The position numbers were made by a program, and so were the translations under genes. 64,000 bases of DNA. It comes from Arcicella sp034519515 (GTDB lineage: Bacteria; Bacteroidota; Bacteroidia; Cytophagales; Spirosomataceae). Positions 53,939 to 62,410 of this stretch are shown piece after piece (position 1 is the first letter of the stretch; each line of letters begins with the position of its first letter). The stretch spans positions 124,001 through 188,000 of the forward strand of contig JAXHOK010000055.1 of the NCBI GenBank assembly GCA_034519515.1. Direction: 5' to 3'. The notes below the pieces were generated by a model. The model was not told where the DNA came from. It searched no databases and saw only the letters and a list, made by a program, of their open reading frames with translations.

Positions 53939-54358
53939 TTAGTCTCTTCGTGCGTAACGTCTTGACTTTGTAGCTCTGATTTGTCTCATTCTTTCTTCTA
54001 ATTCCGCAATTACTCTTGCTGAATTTTCTTTACTTGCCTCATAAGTCTCGTTTAATGACTTATAAGATGCTTGTAACTTGTTGTAATCGTCTAATAAACG
54101 ATTGTATTTTATGCTCAAAGTCTCGAAAGTTTCTTTGCTATCTTCCTGACATTTCACATAATCTTCACTTTTTTTCTTGAACTGACTTTCCAAACTGAAA
54201 CGGAAACTGCTTAATTCAGCATTTTCTTGACGTTCTTTCAATACTTGACTTTCGAGGCGGCGAACTTGGTCTTGTAATTCGGTGATTTTTTTGGTATCAG
54301 TACAGCTTGACATCGAAACGGCAAGAGCTACAACAATAATGGTAAATTGTTTTTTCAT
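53939..54358 (-). CDS. Coiled-coil lipoprotein
   Basis: A 139-residue protein. The lipoprotein signal ends AVSMSSCTDT. The mature part is one continuous heptad-rich coiled-coil (about 26-128, ITELQDQVRRLESQVLKERQ) with a basic tail (KSRRYARRD). It has the size and form of Lpp/OmpH-type structural lipoproteins of the envelope, but no specific family is recognised. Confidence 0.8.
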   Translation of the reverse strand: MKKQFTIIVVALAVSMSSCTDTKKITELQDQVRRLESQVLKERQENAELSSFRFSLESQFKKKSEDYVKCQEDSKETFETLSIKYNRLLDDYNKLQASYKSLNETYEASKENSARVIAELEERMRQIRATKSRRYARRD

Positions 54359-54550
54359 GGGATTTTAAGGGGTTGATAGTCAATTATTTAACTCGCAAAC
54401 ACAATGCCAAGTTTTATTGCCTGTCTGGGTTGTATATTCTTAGTAGTTAATTTTAACTATTAAAAATAATAAGGATTATTTGAATAACAAAATTAATCGA
54501 ATTATTTAATATTAGAGTAGTGATGTATTTTTTTTTCAGAATAATTCTTA

Positions 54551-54576
54551 TTTGAACGTTTTGTTGTTTAAATTTG
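54551..54576 (+). promoter_or_regulatory. Candidate promoter for the sulfite/nitrite reductase gene
   Basis: TTTG at 54551-54554 and TAAATTTG at 54569-54576 (fits TAnnTTTG), 14 bp apart, lie 40 bp before the ATG at 54617. The preceding 190 bp are very AT-rich and contain no clear riboswitch. Confidence 0.45.
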
Positions 54577-54616
54577 TATTAAATCTATATACTTAATAGA
54601 CTAATAAGATATTACT

Positions 54617-56719
54617 ATGCAAAGTTTTAGAACAGAACTCGAAAATTCACTTGTTGAAAAAGACATCGTTGATTTAGCTCGTAAAATAGAATTATTCCGT
54701 GAAGGAAAAATTCACGAAGAAAAATTCCGTAGTCTTCGTTTGGCTCGAGGAGTTTATGGGCAACGCCAGCAAGGTGTGCAGATGATACGGATAAAATTGC
54801 CTTACGGAAAGATGACTTTTAAACAATGGAAGCGAATCGCTGATATTTCTGATGAATATTCTACGGGAAACCTTCATTTGACCACTCGTCAAGATGTTCA
54901 AATTCACTTTGTTTCTTTGGACAGAACGCCCGAGTTATGGTCGAAATTAGAGCAAGATGATATTACATTGAGAGAGGCTTGCGGCAATACCGTTCGTAAC
55001 GTAACTGCCTCACCCTCAGCAGGTATTGACCCCAAAGAACCTTTCGATATTACGCCTCATGCCGATGCGGTTTTCCGTTATTTCCTTCGCAATCCGATTT
55101 GTCAGGAAATGGGACGTAAGTTCAAAATTGCTTTCTCGAATACGGACGAAGACACCGCTCTTACCTACATGCACGACATGGGTTTTATTCCAAAAATTCA
55201 AGACGGAAAGCGTGGTTTCAAAATCGTGGTTGGTGGTGGTTTGGGTGCCCAGCCGATGATGGCAAAAGTAGCTTACGAATTTTTGGAAGAAGACCAAATC
55301 ATTCCGTATTTGGAGGCTACGCTTCGGGTTTTTGACCGTCACGGGGAGAGAAATTCAAGACACAAGGCTCGTATCAAGTTTTTGATTCAAAAAATTGGCT
55401 TTGAGGCTTTGGTTGAATTAATCGAAAACGAAAGAAAAGCCCTCAAAAATCAATCCGTAACGATTGATACTACTTCGGGAAAATGGGCGGTTTTAGACCA
55501 TGAAATGCCTTCAAAAACGGCAGATTTTAAGGTTGAAACTACCACAGGTTACGAACTTTGGAAGGCAACAAACACTTTCGAGCAGAAACAAGCTGGATTT
55601 TATGGCGTATATATTCGCATCTTGAATGGTAATATTAGCTCGACAGATTCACGCTCTTTGATTGGGCAATTGGAGGGTTATATTGCTGATGATGTGCGTG
55701 TTACGATTAATCAAGGTTTGATGTTAAAGTTTGTTCCAGAGGCTAATCTTTCTTATGTATATGCAGTTTTAGATGCTCACGGATTGGCGGCGGCGGGTGC
55801 AAATTCAATGGCGAATATTACGGCTTGCCCAGGAACTGATACTTGTAACTTGGCAATTTCGGATAGTACCAATATTACTTCAAAATTAGAATCAGTCATT
55901 ACCGAAGACTTCCCTGAGTTGATTCATAACAACGAAATCAAAATCAAGATTTCGGGTTGTATGAATTCTTGCGGACAGCACGGTATGGCAAATATTGGCT
56001 TTCATGGTTCGTCTCTGAAAGCGGCAGATAAACGTGTTTTACCCGCTTTGCAAGTGCTTTTGGGCGGTGGAACGGTGGGCGATGGATTAGGCAGAGTGGC
56101 GGATAAAGTGATTAAAGTACCTTCAAAAAGAGGTCCAGAGGTGTTGAGAGTAGTGTTGAATAATTACGAAGAAAATGCCAATGAAGGCGAATATTTCAAT
56201 GATTATTATGACCGTCAGGGTGAAAAATACTTCTATACTTTGTTGAAACCAGTGGCAGATTTGACAACTTTGAAAGATGATGATTTCATTGATTGGGGAC
56301 AATCAGAGCAGTTTGCTACTGAAATTGGTGTGGGTGAATGTGCTTCGGTTATCATTGATTTGGTGGCTACTTTATTGTTGGAATCCGTAGAAAAAATGGA
56401 ATGGACAAATGCCGCTTTTGAAGAAAATCGCTTTGCCGATTCCATCTATCATGCGTACAGCGTATTCGTGAGTGCGGCGAAGGCTTTGTTATTGGATAAA
56501 TCAGTGAGTGCGTCCTCACAAAGTGGCGTAATTGATAAATTTCAAGAGCATTTTGTGGCAACTGGGGATATTTCTTTGGGTGGAAAAACCTTCCAAGAAT
56601 TGGTTTTACAGATTAACCAAAATGAACCTTCGGAAGCATTTGCAAAATCGTATGTAGCTGATGCTGAGGCATTTTTGAATTTGGCGAAGGTGTATCGAGA
56701 GGAGTTAGTAGCGGTTTAG
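54617..56719 (+). CDS. Siroheme-dependent nitrite/sulfite reductase with C-terminal helical extension
   Basis: A 700-residue protein. The two siroheme ferredoxin-like halves begin with YGQRQQGVQMIRIKLPYG and TGNLHLTTRQDVQIHFV. The [4Fe-4S]/siroheme cysteines are in TACPGTDTCNL and SGCMNSCGQHGMANIGFHG, giving the CX5C...CX3C spacing expected. The last 130 residues (about 565-700) are an extra helical domain of the HEPN-like type seen in Bacteroidota members. It reduces sulfite or nitrite in assimilation. The siroheme-making methyltransferase gene follows, which supports this. Confidence 0.93.
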   Translation: MQSFRTELENSLVEKDIVDLARKIELFREGKIHEEKFRSLRLARGVYGQRQQGVQMIRIKLPYGKMTFKQWKRIADISDEYSTGNLHLTTRQDVQIHFVSLDRTPELWSKLEQDDITLREACGNTVRNVTASPSAGIDPKEPFDITPHADAVFRYFLRNPICQEMGRKFKIAFSNTDEDTALTYMHDMGFIPKIQDGKRGFKIVVGGGLGAQPMMAKVAYEFLEEDQIIPYLEATLRVFDRHGERNSRHKARIKFLIQKIGFEALVELIENERKALKNQSVTIDTTSGKWAVLDHEMPSKTADFKVETTTGYELWKATNTFEQKQAGFYGVYIRILNGNISSTDSRSLIGQLEGYIADDVRVTINQGLMLKFVPEANLSYVYAVLDAHGLAAAGANSMANITACPGTDTCNLAISDSTNITSKLESVITEDFPELIHNNEIKIKISGCMNSCGQHGMANIGFHGSSLKAADKRVLPALQVLLGGGTVGDGLGRVADKVIKVPSKRGPEVLRVVLNNYEENANEGEYFNDYYDRQGEKYFYTLLKPVADLTTLKDDDFIDWGQSEQFATEIGVGECASVIIDLVATLLLESVEKMEWTNAAFEENRFADSIYHAYSVFVSAAKALLLDKSVSASSQSGVIDKFQEHFVATGDISLGGKTFQELVLQINQNEPSEAFAKSYVADAEAFLNLAKVYREELVAV

Positions 56720-56726
56720 TTATTCG

Positions 56727-56789
56727 TTTTTCGATGTTCGATGTTCGGATTTTGCCCCGAACATCGAACATCGAAAAACTAACATCGAA
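56727..56789. repeat. Word-type palindrome (GATGTTCG) between reductase and cobA
   Basis: TTTTTCGATGTTCGATGTTCGG (from 56727) is mirrored by CCCCGAACATCGAACATCGA (to about 56775), plus a further CATCGAAAAA just before the cobA ATG. It matches the block inside uvrA at 40787-40888. It lies between two co-directional genes of one pathway. Confidence 0.88.
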
Positions 56790-56791
56790 AA

Positions 56792-57577
56792 ATGAATTTA
56801 GAACATTTCCATACCTTAGACCCTCGCCCAAAACTTACTGTTGTGGGTGCAGGACCTGGTGACCCTGATTTGATTACGGTTAAAGCCATTAAGGCTTTAA
56901 AATCAGCAAACGTTGTCCTTTATGATGCTTTAATTGCGGATGAATTATTGGATTATTGCCCAGCCGATACTGAAAAAATATACGTGGGAAAACGCCCAGG
57001 CGAGAGCCATTCGCAAGATGCCATCAATTTTATGATTGTCGAGAAGGCGTATATGTATGGACACGTAGTACGCTTGAAAGGTGGCGACCCGTTCATCTTT
57101 GGGCGTGGAATGGAAGAGATTGAATATGCCAAAAACTTTGGTTTGGAAACGGCTTATATTCCTGGGGTTTCCTCATCCGTTGCAGCAGCAGGTTATGCAG
57201 GTATTCCCCTGACAACCAGAGGAGTAAGTGAAAGTTTTTGGGTAATAACGGGTACGAAAACGGACGGTTCTTTATCAAAAGATTTAGAAATTGCTTTGCA
57301 AACCTCCGCCACGATTGTAGTATTGATGGGCATGAGTAAATTAACCCAAATTGCTGAGATTTGTGAAGGTTTAGGGAAAGAAAATTTACCAGTAGCCATT
57401 ATTCAAAATGGAACAACTCAACAGCAAAAGGTAGGGATTGGATTAGCCAAAAACTTAAAGAATATTGCCGAAGAAAATAACTTATCGAACCCTGCGGTGA
57501 TTGTATTGGGCGAAGTGGTGAAATATGCTTCGGTTGAGGAATTGGCTGTGGTTTCGGAGAAATATAATTATAAATAA
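56792..57577 (+). CDS. cobA: Uroporphyrinogen-III C-methyltransferase
   Basis: A 261-residue protein of SUMT type. The SAM-binding signature is TVVGAGPGDPDLITVKA (about 16-32), with DALIADELLDY, the VRLKGGDPFIFGRG block, GVSSSVAAAGYAGIPLTTRG and a C-terminal VVLMGM. It methylates uroporphyrinogen III at C2 and C7 to precorrin-2 for siroheme. It has no CysG dehydrogenase/chelatase domain, so those steps must be encoded elsewhere. It serves the siroheme reductase encoded just upstream. Confidence 0.95.
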   Translation: MNLEHFHTLDPRPKLTVVGAGPGDPDLITVKAIKALKSANVVLYDALIADELLDYCPADTEKIYVGKRPGESHSQDAINFMIVEKAYMYGHVVRLKGGDPFIFGRGMEEIEYAKNFGLETAYIPGVSSSVAAAGYAGIPLTTRGVSESFWVITGTKTDGSLSKDLEIALQTSATIVVLMGMSKLTQIAEICEGLGKENLPVAIIQNGTTQQQKVGIGLAKNLKNIAEENNLSNPAVIVLGEVVKYASVEELAVVSEKYNYK

Positions 57578-57595
57578 TGATTTTTTAGGGTGATT

Positions 57596-57629
57596 AAAAA
57601 GCCTCTGAATGTGTTTTCAGAGGCTTTTT
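57596..57629. terminator. Bidirectional terminator hairpin
   Basis: AAAAAGCCTCTGAA (57596-57609) pairs with TTCAGAGGCTTTTT (57616-57629) between cobA and the convergent TPR gene. Confidence 0.88.
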
Positions 57630-57631
57630 TG

Positions 57632-58369
57632 TTATCGGAAAATTCCCATCGGATCGGGCTGTTTGGTCAATAATTCAGCTACAAAATTCGTATCAATAAA
57701 AGATGAATCCAACGTTCTGCATTTGTGAAAATAATCCCAAGCCTTTTCGTAATGTTCTAATTGAAACTCGGCGATTGAATATTTTAACCAACCGTTGGCA
57801 TTGGTAGGGTCTTTTTGGAGTGATTTTTCTAATAGACGAAGAGCATCGTCAATATCATCGCAATTGCGTTTTTCTTTATAACAAGCCAACTGCACGGTGG
57901 CAACGTCAATCATTAAAGTCGTATTGTCGGGCGACAAATCTAAGCCTTTTCTTAGTAATTTGGTCGATTCTTCGTAATTCCCTTTCTGATAACTAACCGT
58001 CCCTAAGCCCCAATATGCTTCTACGTTGTCTTTATCCAAGAGAAAACAAAGATTAAAACGGTAGGTGGCAGTGTCTAAAAGTCCTTCGCTAAGATATTCC
58101 CAACCACGTTCGGCAAAGAATTTACTGGCATCTAATCGGTCTTTGAAACTGGCATCACATTTCATCAAAAATTCCGTAGCGTTCAATAATTGTTCCTCCG
58201 CTTTTTTCTTACTTCCAAACAAAGGCAAACACTTAATATCCTGATTATCAAGGACTGAATCTTCTTTTTTGGTACTCTCACGTGTACTTGCAAACGGCAA
58301 CAACGGAGTTTGCTGTGCCAAGACCGACAAACTCGAAGACCATAAAATGATATACAAAAAAGCTTTCAT
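57632..58369 (-). CDS. Exported TPR-repeat protein
   Basis: I chose ATG 58369 (MKAFLYIILWSSSLSVLAQ), which starts a good signal peptide, giving 245 residues. From about residue 70 it has at least three TPR units, for example VEAYWGLGTVSYQKGNYEES and ANGWLKYSIAEFQLEHYEKA. The protein is probably periplasmic and acts in protein contacts; no partner is implied by the neighbours. Confidence 0.8.
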   Translation of the reverse strand: MKAFLYIILWSSSLSVLAQQTPLLPFASTRESTKKEDSVLDNQDIKCLPLFGSKKKAEEQLLNATEFLMKCDASFKDRLDASKFFAERGWEYLSEGLLDTATYRFNLCFLLDKDNVEAYWGLGTVSYQKGNYEESTKLLRKGLDLSPDNTTLMIDVATVQLACYKEKRNCDDIDDALRLLEKSLQKDPTNANGWLKYSIAEFQLEHYEKAWDYFHKCRTLDSSFIDTNFVAELLTKQPDPMGIFR

Positions 58370-58644
58370 AGGATTATACATACCCAACTATAACGCCAAA
58401 TAATGTTTCGTTATTGTTTTGAAAATTAAGGCTCATAAATGTAGAAGTTAATTGTCTGAAAATCAAGCGATAAGACTATTATATTTTCAATTAAAACGTG
58501 GCATTGTCTTTGATAAATTGATTATTGAAATTTAGTATAAGGTATTGATTTTGATTGTATTATCCCTTATGTTTGTCATCCTGTTGCATTGAGCAAATCT
58601 TACCAATATCTAAATTTAACATACCCGTAAAATATGAATCGATT

Positions 58645-58953
58645 ATGAATACCGTGCGTACCTCTGTAAAGAAAAATCAAACTTTGCCCTTGAATGGGTT
58701 TTTGGATTCGCTGTGTTATACAGTCCCTGTTGGAATGTTTCTGACGGCGTGTAATTTTATGTTTGAATATGTGCGAAATTATTATTTCAATTGGTGGATT
58801 GTAGTATTGCCGACTGTGGCAATTTTTGTGATGAGTAATGCGTATGAGGCATTTTTGATTTATCAGAAAAGTGAGAAGAAAGAAGAGGTATTTACCTCAA
58901 AACCAAGTGGTTATGTGATAGCGAAGTCGAAAATTGTTGGTGAACTTGTGTAA
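58645..58953 (+). CDS. Small two-TM membrane protein
   Basis: The ATG at 58645 (MNTVRTSVKKNQTL) follows an AT-rich leader; upstream in-frame codons look non-coding. It encodes 102 residues with two membrane segments (about 18-40 and 46-70), the second containing WWIVVLPTVAIFVM, and a charged tail. No family recognised; function unknown. Confidence 0.6.
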   Translation: MNTVRTSVKKNQTLPLNGFLDSLCYTVPVGMFLTACNFMFEYVRNYYFNWWIVVLPTVAIFVMSNAYEAFLIYQKSEKKEEVFTSKPSGYVIAKSKIVGELV

Positions 58954-58990
58954 GATAACAGAGTGTAGAGATTAGAGAATAGAATTTAAG

Positions 58991-59022
58991 AAAAGCGGTT
59001 CAGCATTGGTTGAGCCGCTTTT
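58991..59022 (+). terminator. Rho-independent terminator
   Basis: AAAAGCGGTTCA (58991-59002) pairs with TGAGCCGCTTTT (59011-59022, one G-T pair), followed by a T-run. A near copy of this hairpin lies at 60570. Confidence 0.85.
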
Positions 59023-59040
59023 TTTGTTCGGGCGAAATTA

Positions 59041-59105
59041 TTTTAGCTGAAAATAGTGATTATTTCAGCTAAAATATTAGTAAAATCTATTATTTTAGCT
59101 GAAAA
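59041..59105. promoter_or_regulatory. Three-box operator-like array before the AAA ATPase gene
   Basis: The 13-base word TTTTAGCTGAAAA occurs at 59041-59053 and again exactly at 59093-59105, and its complement TTTCAGCTAAAA lies at 59063-59074. Boxes 1 and 2 form an inverted pair with centres 22 bp apart; box 3 is 30 bp further. The ATG is at 59117. The array suggests a dimeric repressor binding site, possibly autoregulatory. Confidence 0.6.
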
Positions 59106-59116
59106 ATTAGTAAATT

Positions 59117-60544
59117 ATGGCTAAAATAATTGGAAGAAAAGATGAAATAGCTCTTCTGCGACAAATTCAACAATCCGACCGTTCTGCTTTTGTGGCAGTT
59201 TATGGTCGGCGTAGAGTTGGTAAAACGTATTTAATTCGTTCATTTTTTGAGGAAAAATTCACTTTCCAATTAACAGGAATTGCCAATGTTGAAACAGAAC
59301 AGCAACTTACAAATTTGCATTCAGCATTAATTAGAAATTTTCCAGAGTTTGAAGATAATCCAATGGCAAAAGATTGGTTTCAAGCGTTTCAGCAGATAAT
59401 AACCGCTATTGAATCATTGTCAGATTCTGAAAAAAAAGTATTATTTATTGATGAATTACCGTGGTTAGATACACCCAATTCAATGTTTATTCCTGCCTTA
59501 GAACACTTTTGGAATAGTTGGGCAAGCACTCGAAATGATATTATTTTGGTTGTCTGCGGTTCGGCGGCATCTTGGATGATTAATGAGCTTATCAACAACA
59601 CGAGAGGACTATACAATCGTGTTACGCATCCTATCCAGATTGAGCCTTTCACCTTGGCAGAATGTGAGGCTTTTTTCCAAGTTAATTCTCCTGGTTACGA
59701 CCGTTATCAACTTATCCAATTGTACATGGTTTTCGGAGGAATTCCGTTTTATCTGGATTTTATTGATACTCGAAAAAGTGCCACTCAAAATATCAATGAC
59801 CTTTGTTTTTCGCCCAAAGGAAGGCTTCGTAATGAATTCCAAAAATTATACGCTTCGCTTTTCAAAAAGCCTAATAAACATATTGCCATCATCGAAGCTC
59901 TTGCTCAAAAAACCAAAGGACTTGAACGTGATGAACTGTTGAAAACGTCTAAATTATCAAATGGAGGCACAACAACGGCTATTTTGAGAGAATTAGAAGA
60001 GAGTAGTTTTATCAGAAAATATAATACTTTCGGAAAATCAAAGAATAACGCCATTTATCAATTAACTGATTTTTATTCTCTTTTTTACTTAAAATTCATC
60101 AAAAAAACGAGTGTATTTGATGATGATTTTTGGATAAATGGCATTGATACACCCGAAATTAGAGCATGGTCTGGTTATGCCTTTGAGCAAGTTTGTATGT
60201 TTCATACTCCACAAATTAAAAGAGCCTTGGGTATTGCTCAGGTGCAGACACAAACCTCCGCTTGGTTGGGTGGAGACGAACAGAATAAAGTGCAAATTGA
60301 CCTAATAATTGACCGCCGAGACCAAGTGATTAATCTTTGCGAGATAAAATTCTCTATCAATTCTTTTACAATTGACAAGGAATATGCAGATAGTCTTCGT
60401 AGAAAAATGGGTGTTTTCAGGGATACTACCAAAACTTCAAAGGCTATCTGGCTTACTTTCATCACTACTCACGGGCTGACCCAAAATAGTTACTCTCAAT
60501 CATTAGTTCATCAATCTTTGACGATGGATTGCTTGTTTGGGTAA
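59117..60544 (+). CDS. Archaeal-type AAA ATPase with C-terminal DUF234 nuclease-like domain
   Basis: A 475-residue protein. Walker A is YGRRRVGKTYLIRSF (about 30-44), Walker B is VLFIDELPWLD (about 110), and sensor-like WASTRNDIILVVCGSAASWM follows. The middle holds a winged-helix part with LSNGGTTTAILRELEESSFI. The DUF234 end (about 345-475) has the PD-(D/E)XK-like pattern QIDLIIDRRDQVINLCEIKFS. Members are spread among archaea and Bacteroidota with no settled role; defence or mobile-element control has been suggested for related ATPases. Confidence 0.85.
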   Translation: MAKIIGRKDEIALLRQIQQSDRSAFVAVYGRRRVGKTYLIRSFFEEKFTFQLTGIANVETEQQLTNLHSALIRNFPEFEDNPMAKDWFQAFQQIITAIESLSDSEKKVLFIDELPWLDTPNSMFIPALEHFWNSWASTRNDIILVVCGSAASWMINELINNTRGLYNRVTHPIQIEPFTLAECEAFFQVNSPGYDRYQLIQLYMVFGGIPFYLDFIDTRKSATQNINDLCFSPKGRLRNEFQKLYASLFKKPNKHIAIIEALAQKTKGLERDELLKTSKLSNGGTTTAILRELEESSFIRKYNTFGKSKNNAIYQLTDFYSLFYLKFIKKTSVFDDDFWINGIDTPEIRAWSGYAFEQVCMFHTPQIKRALGIAQVQTQTSAWLGGDEQNKVQIDLIIDRRDQVINLCEIKFSINSFTIDKEYADSLRRKMGVFRDTTKTSKAIWLTFITTHGLTQNSYSQSLVHQSLTMDCLFG

Positions 60545-60569
60545 TGATTTTAGTGAGAGGAATTTAATC

Positions 60570-60603
60570 AAAAAGCGGTTCAGAATTATCTGAACCGCTT
60601 TTT
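60570..60603 (+). terminator. Rho-independent terminator
   Basis: AAAAAGCGGTTCAGA (60570-60584) pairs exactly with TCTGAACCGCTTTTT (60589-60603). Confidence 0.9.
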
Positions 60604-60616
60604 TAGGCTTTTATGA

Positions 60617-60690
60617 GGATACGGAAAGGATTCCCGTGCTATGTTCTATTAGTTTGTGCGGAAACACGGGAAGGATTCCCGTGCTACGTT
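60617..60690. repeat. Word repeat GGATTCCCGTGCTA
   Basis: GGATTCCCGTGCTATG at about 60627 recurs as GGATTCCCGTGCTACG at about 60672, with GGAAACACGGGAA between. It is related by wording to the palindrome at 50759. It precedes the end of the convergent gene at 60691. Confidence 0.6.
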
Positions 60691-61722
60691 TTACGGCAAA
60701 TCCAACAAAAACCCAATCGTGAAATTGGCTTCCCAGTCAAACACAAATTGCTTGCAACCCGTTGATTCTTTGATAGATTTATAGATATTTAATCCTGCTT
60801 TTGATTTGGCGTTATCTAAATTATACGTTGAAGGAGCATCCAAAACGGTGTAACGTTCTTTACCCTGACGAACTTTTTTCGCTAATTCAAAAGGTACGCC
60901 TCCAATAATGAAACATACTTCACGCTTACCTGATGGAATTTGTTTGGCTTTGGCTTCTACCTCCTTAGCAACCACATCATCTGAAACATTATTCTGGAAA
61001 TATTTGGCTCCGTAGGTTTCTATGGCGGATATTTTTCCACCTTCTTTCCACGAAATTTTGGTATTTCCCGAACCAATGTCAGTTACGAATGAGTTATCCA
61101 CAAATTTGGCGGGTTGTACACATTTCAGGGCTAATTGCCCTTCTTTTTCGGGCGTAACGGTGTTTACGAAGTATTTTAAAGACTTCAATACGTTGATAAT
61201 CTTTTGAGTTCCTTCGGCTTTTACGGCTCCTGAACTTACCACGAAGTGAATATCACGACCACTTACGCCATAATCTAACATTCCACCAATGTATTTTTTC
61301 AAACCTGCCCGAATATCATCATCCGAAGCCATGTTTTCCATCACTAAACTATTGCCAAATTCGGCTTTTTCTTGTTTCCAGTTTTTGTCGGCATCAATTC
61401 TGATAATGAACGAATTAAAACCCGATGCTCCTAATTCAACAACGCCTTTTAATTTACCCGCCACAGGTCCAGGAGGCGTATAATCGAAAGTGGTCTTTTG
61501 TCCACCGTCCGAAGCCACAGATTCTGAACTTGACGATGAACTACTTGATTCGGAGGAACTTTCAGAAGATGATTCTGAGGTTGTTGCCGAAGTTTCTGTT
61601 TTAGTTTCGGGAGCTAATTTTTTGAGGGCTTCGTTGCCACCAAACATTTTGAATCCGAAGTAAATGGCTGCGATAATTATGGCGGTGATGATTAATCTGC
61701 CCGCAACGGTTAATCTTTGCAT
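60691..61722 (-). CDS. Membrane-anchored ASKHA (actin-like/Ppx-GppA-like) protein
   Basis: A 343-residue protein. One N-terminal membrane segment (about 8-27) is followed by a Ser/Thr/Glu-rich linker (about 40-72), almost all Ser from 50 to 66. The remaining 270 residues resemble the ASKHA fold: phosphate-1-like VELGASGFNSFIIRID (about 95-110), phosphate-2-like DIGSGNTKISW (215-225) and FIIGGVPFELAK (about 272). The topology puts this domain in the periplasm or outside, unusual for an ATP-binding fold. Exopolyphosphatase-like activity is one possibility. Confidence 0.55.
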   Translation of the reverse strand: MQRLTVAGRLIITAIIIAAIYFGFKMFGGNEALKKLAPETKTETSATTSESSSESSSESSSSSSSSESVASDGGQKTTFDYTPPGPVAGKLKGVVELGASGFNSFIIRIDADKNWKQEKAEFGNSLVMENMASDDDIRAGLKKYIGGMLDYGVSGRDIHFVVSSGAVKAEGTQKIINVLKSLKYFVNTVTPEKEGQLALKCVQPAKFVDNSFVTDIGSGNTKISWKEGGKISAIETYGAKYFQNNVSDDVVAKEVEAKAKQIPSGKREVCFIIGGVPFELAKKVRQGKERYTVLDAPSTYNLDNAKSKAGLNIYKSIKESTGCKQFVFDWEANFTIGFLLDLP

Positions 61723-61914
61723 GAGGTAAAAGTTTTTAGGATTTAATTTATGCTTAAAGATAAAGAATCTGCGGGTTTCTTACAATTCTGATTAGGCTGT
61801 TTGGTAATTTGGTCTTGTAATTTTGTAAAAAATGAGGATGAATTTTGTAGTGATGAGATATGAGTGATGAGGTCTGAGCGAAAATTTGTGATTTTCTTAC
61901 CTTTATTGATTTAA

Positions 61915-61952
61915 ACAAAGAGGTCAGGCAATTTGATTGTCTGACCTCTTTG
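61915..61952. terminator. Hairpin terminator
   Basis: CAAAGAGGTCAGGCAA (61915-61930) pairs with TTGTCTGACCTCTTTG (61937-61952, one mismatch). It lies 19 bp past the end of the LytTR gene on the minus strand. Confidence 0.8.
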
Positions 61953-61970
61953 AGATATTGGTTGTAAAAA

Positions 61971-62300
61971 TTATCCTGCTAATAAAGCATGTCTTTTTCT
62001 TCTGGAAACGGCTAATTGAGTACCACTTTTTAGCAAAAGAAAATGGGCATTCTCTTTTTCATCATAATATTCAATATGTTCTTTATTGACACAAAATGCC
62101 CGATGAATTCTGATAAAAGATTCATTTAAGGAGTTATTTACATGAAATAACAATGTCCTTGGAGATAGTTTTACCTGTCCACCTTTCAAGTGAATAAGCG
62201 TGTAATTGATGTTACCTTCCAAATAAAGAATCTCCGAATAGGGGATTTTTTCAACTTTCCGATGTTTATTCGGAAGTAAAAAATAAGAGCTGTTTTGCAT
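61971..62300 (-). CDS. LytTR DNA-binding domain protein
   Basis: The ATG at 62300 (MQNSSYFLLPNKHR) gives 109 residues, all LytTR: IPYSEILYLEGNINYTLIHL, the SPRTLLFHVNNSL recognition helix and FIRIHRAFCVNKEHI. No receiver domain is present, so it is a stand-alone regulator, common in Bacteroidota. No kinase is adjacent. It may regulate the beta-helix gene immediately upstream (divided by a 110-bp repeat-filled gap) or its own expression. Confidence 0.85.
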   Translation of the reverse strand: MQNSSYFLLPNKHRKVEKIPYSEILYLEGNINYTLIHLKGGQVKLSPRTLLFHVNNSLNESFIRIHRAFCVNKEHIEYYDEKENAHFLLLKSGTQLAVSRRKRHALLAG

Positions 62301-62329
62301 GGTTTTATATGTTTTGAGGTAAATGATAG

Positions 62330-62410
62330 CTTTGAGCAATGAGCGGTGAGCAAAAGTATGAAATATCATTTTTTGTTACTCGTTACTCATCGCTCGCTCC
62401 TCACTGCTCT
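62330..62410. repeat. Word-type palindrome (GAGCAATGAGCGG)
   Basis: TTGAGCAATGAGCGGTGAGC (about 62333-62352) is mirrored by TTACTCATCGCTCGCTCCTCACTGCTC (to about 62410). It is another member of the word-repeat palindromes, with a different word. Confidence 0.6.

Noticed and set aside
56613..56831. Small minus-strand frame containing SMFDVRGKI
   Set aside because: It is the translated palindrome at 56727 plus antisense reductase; useful only as a match to the uvrA insertion.
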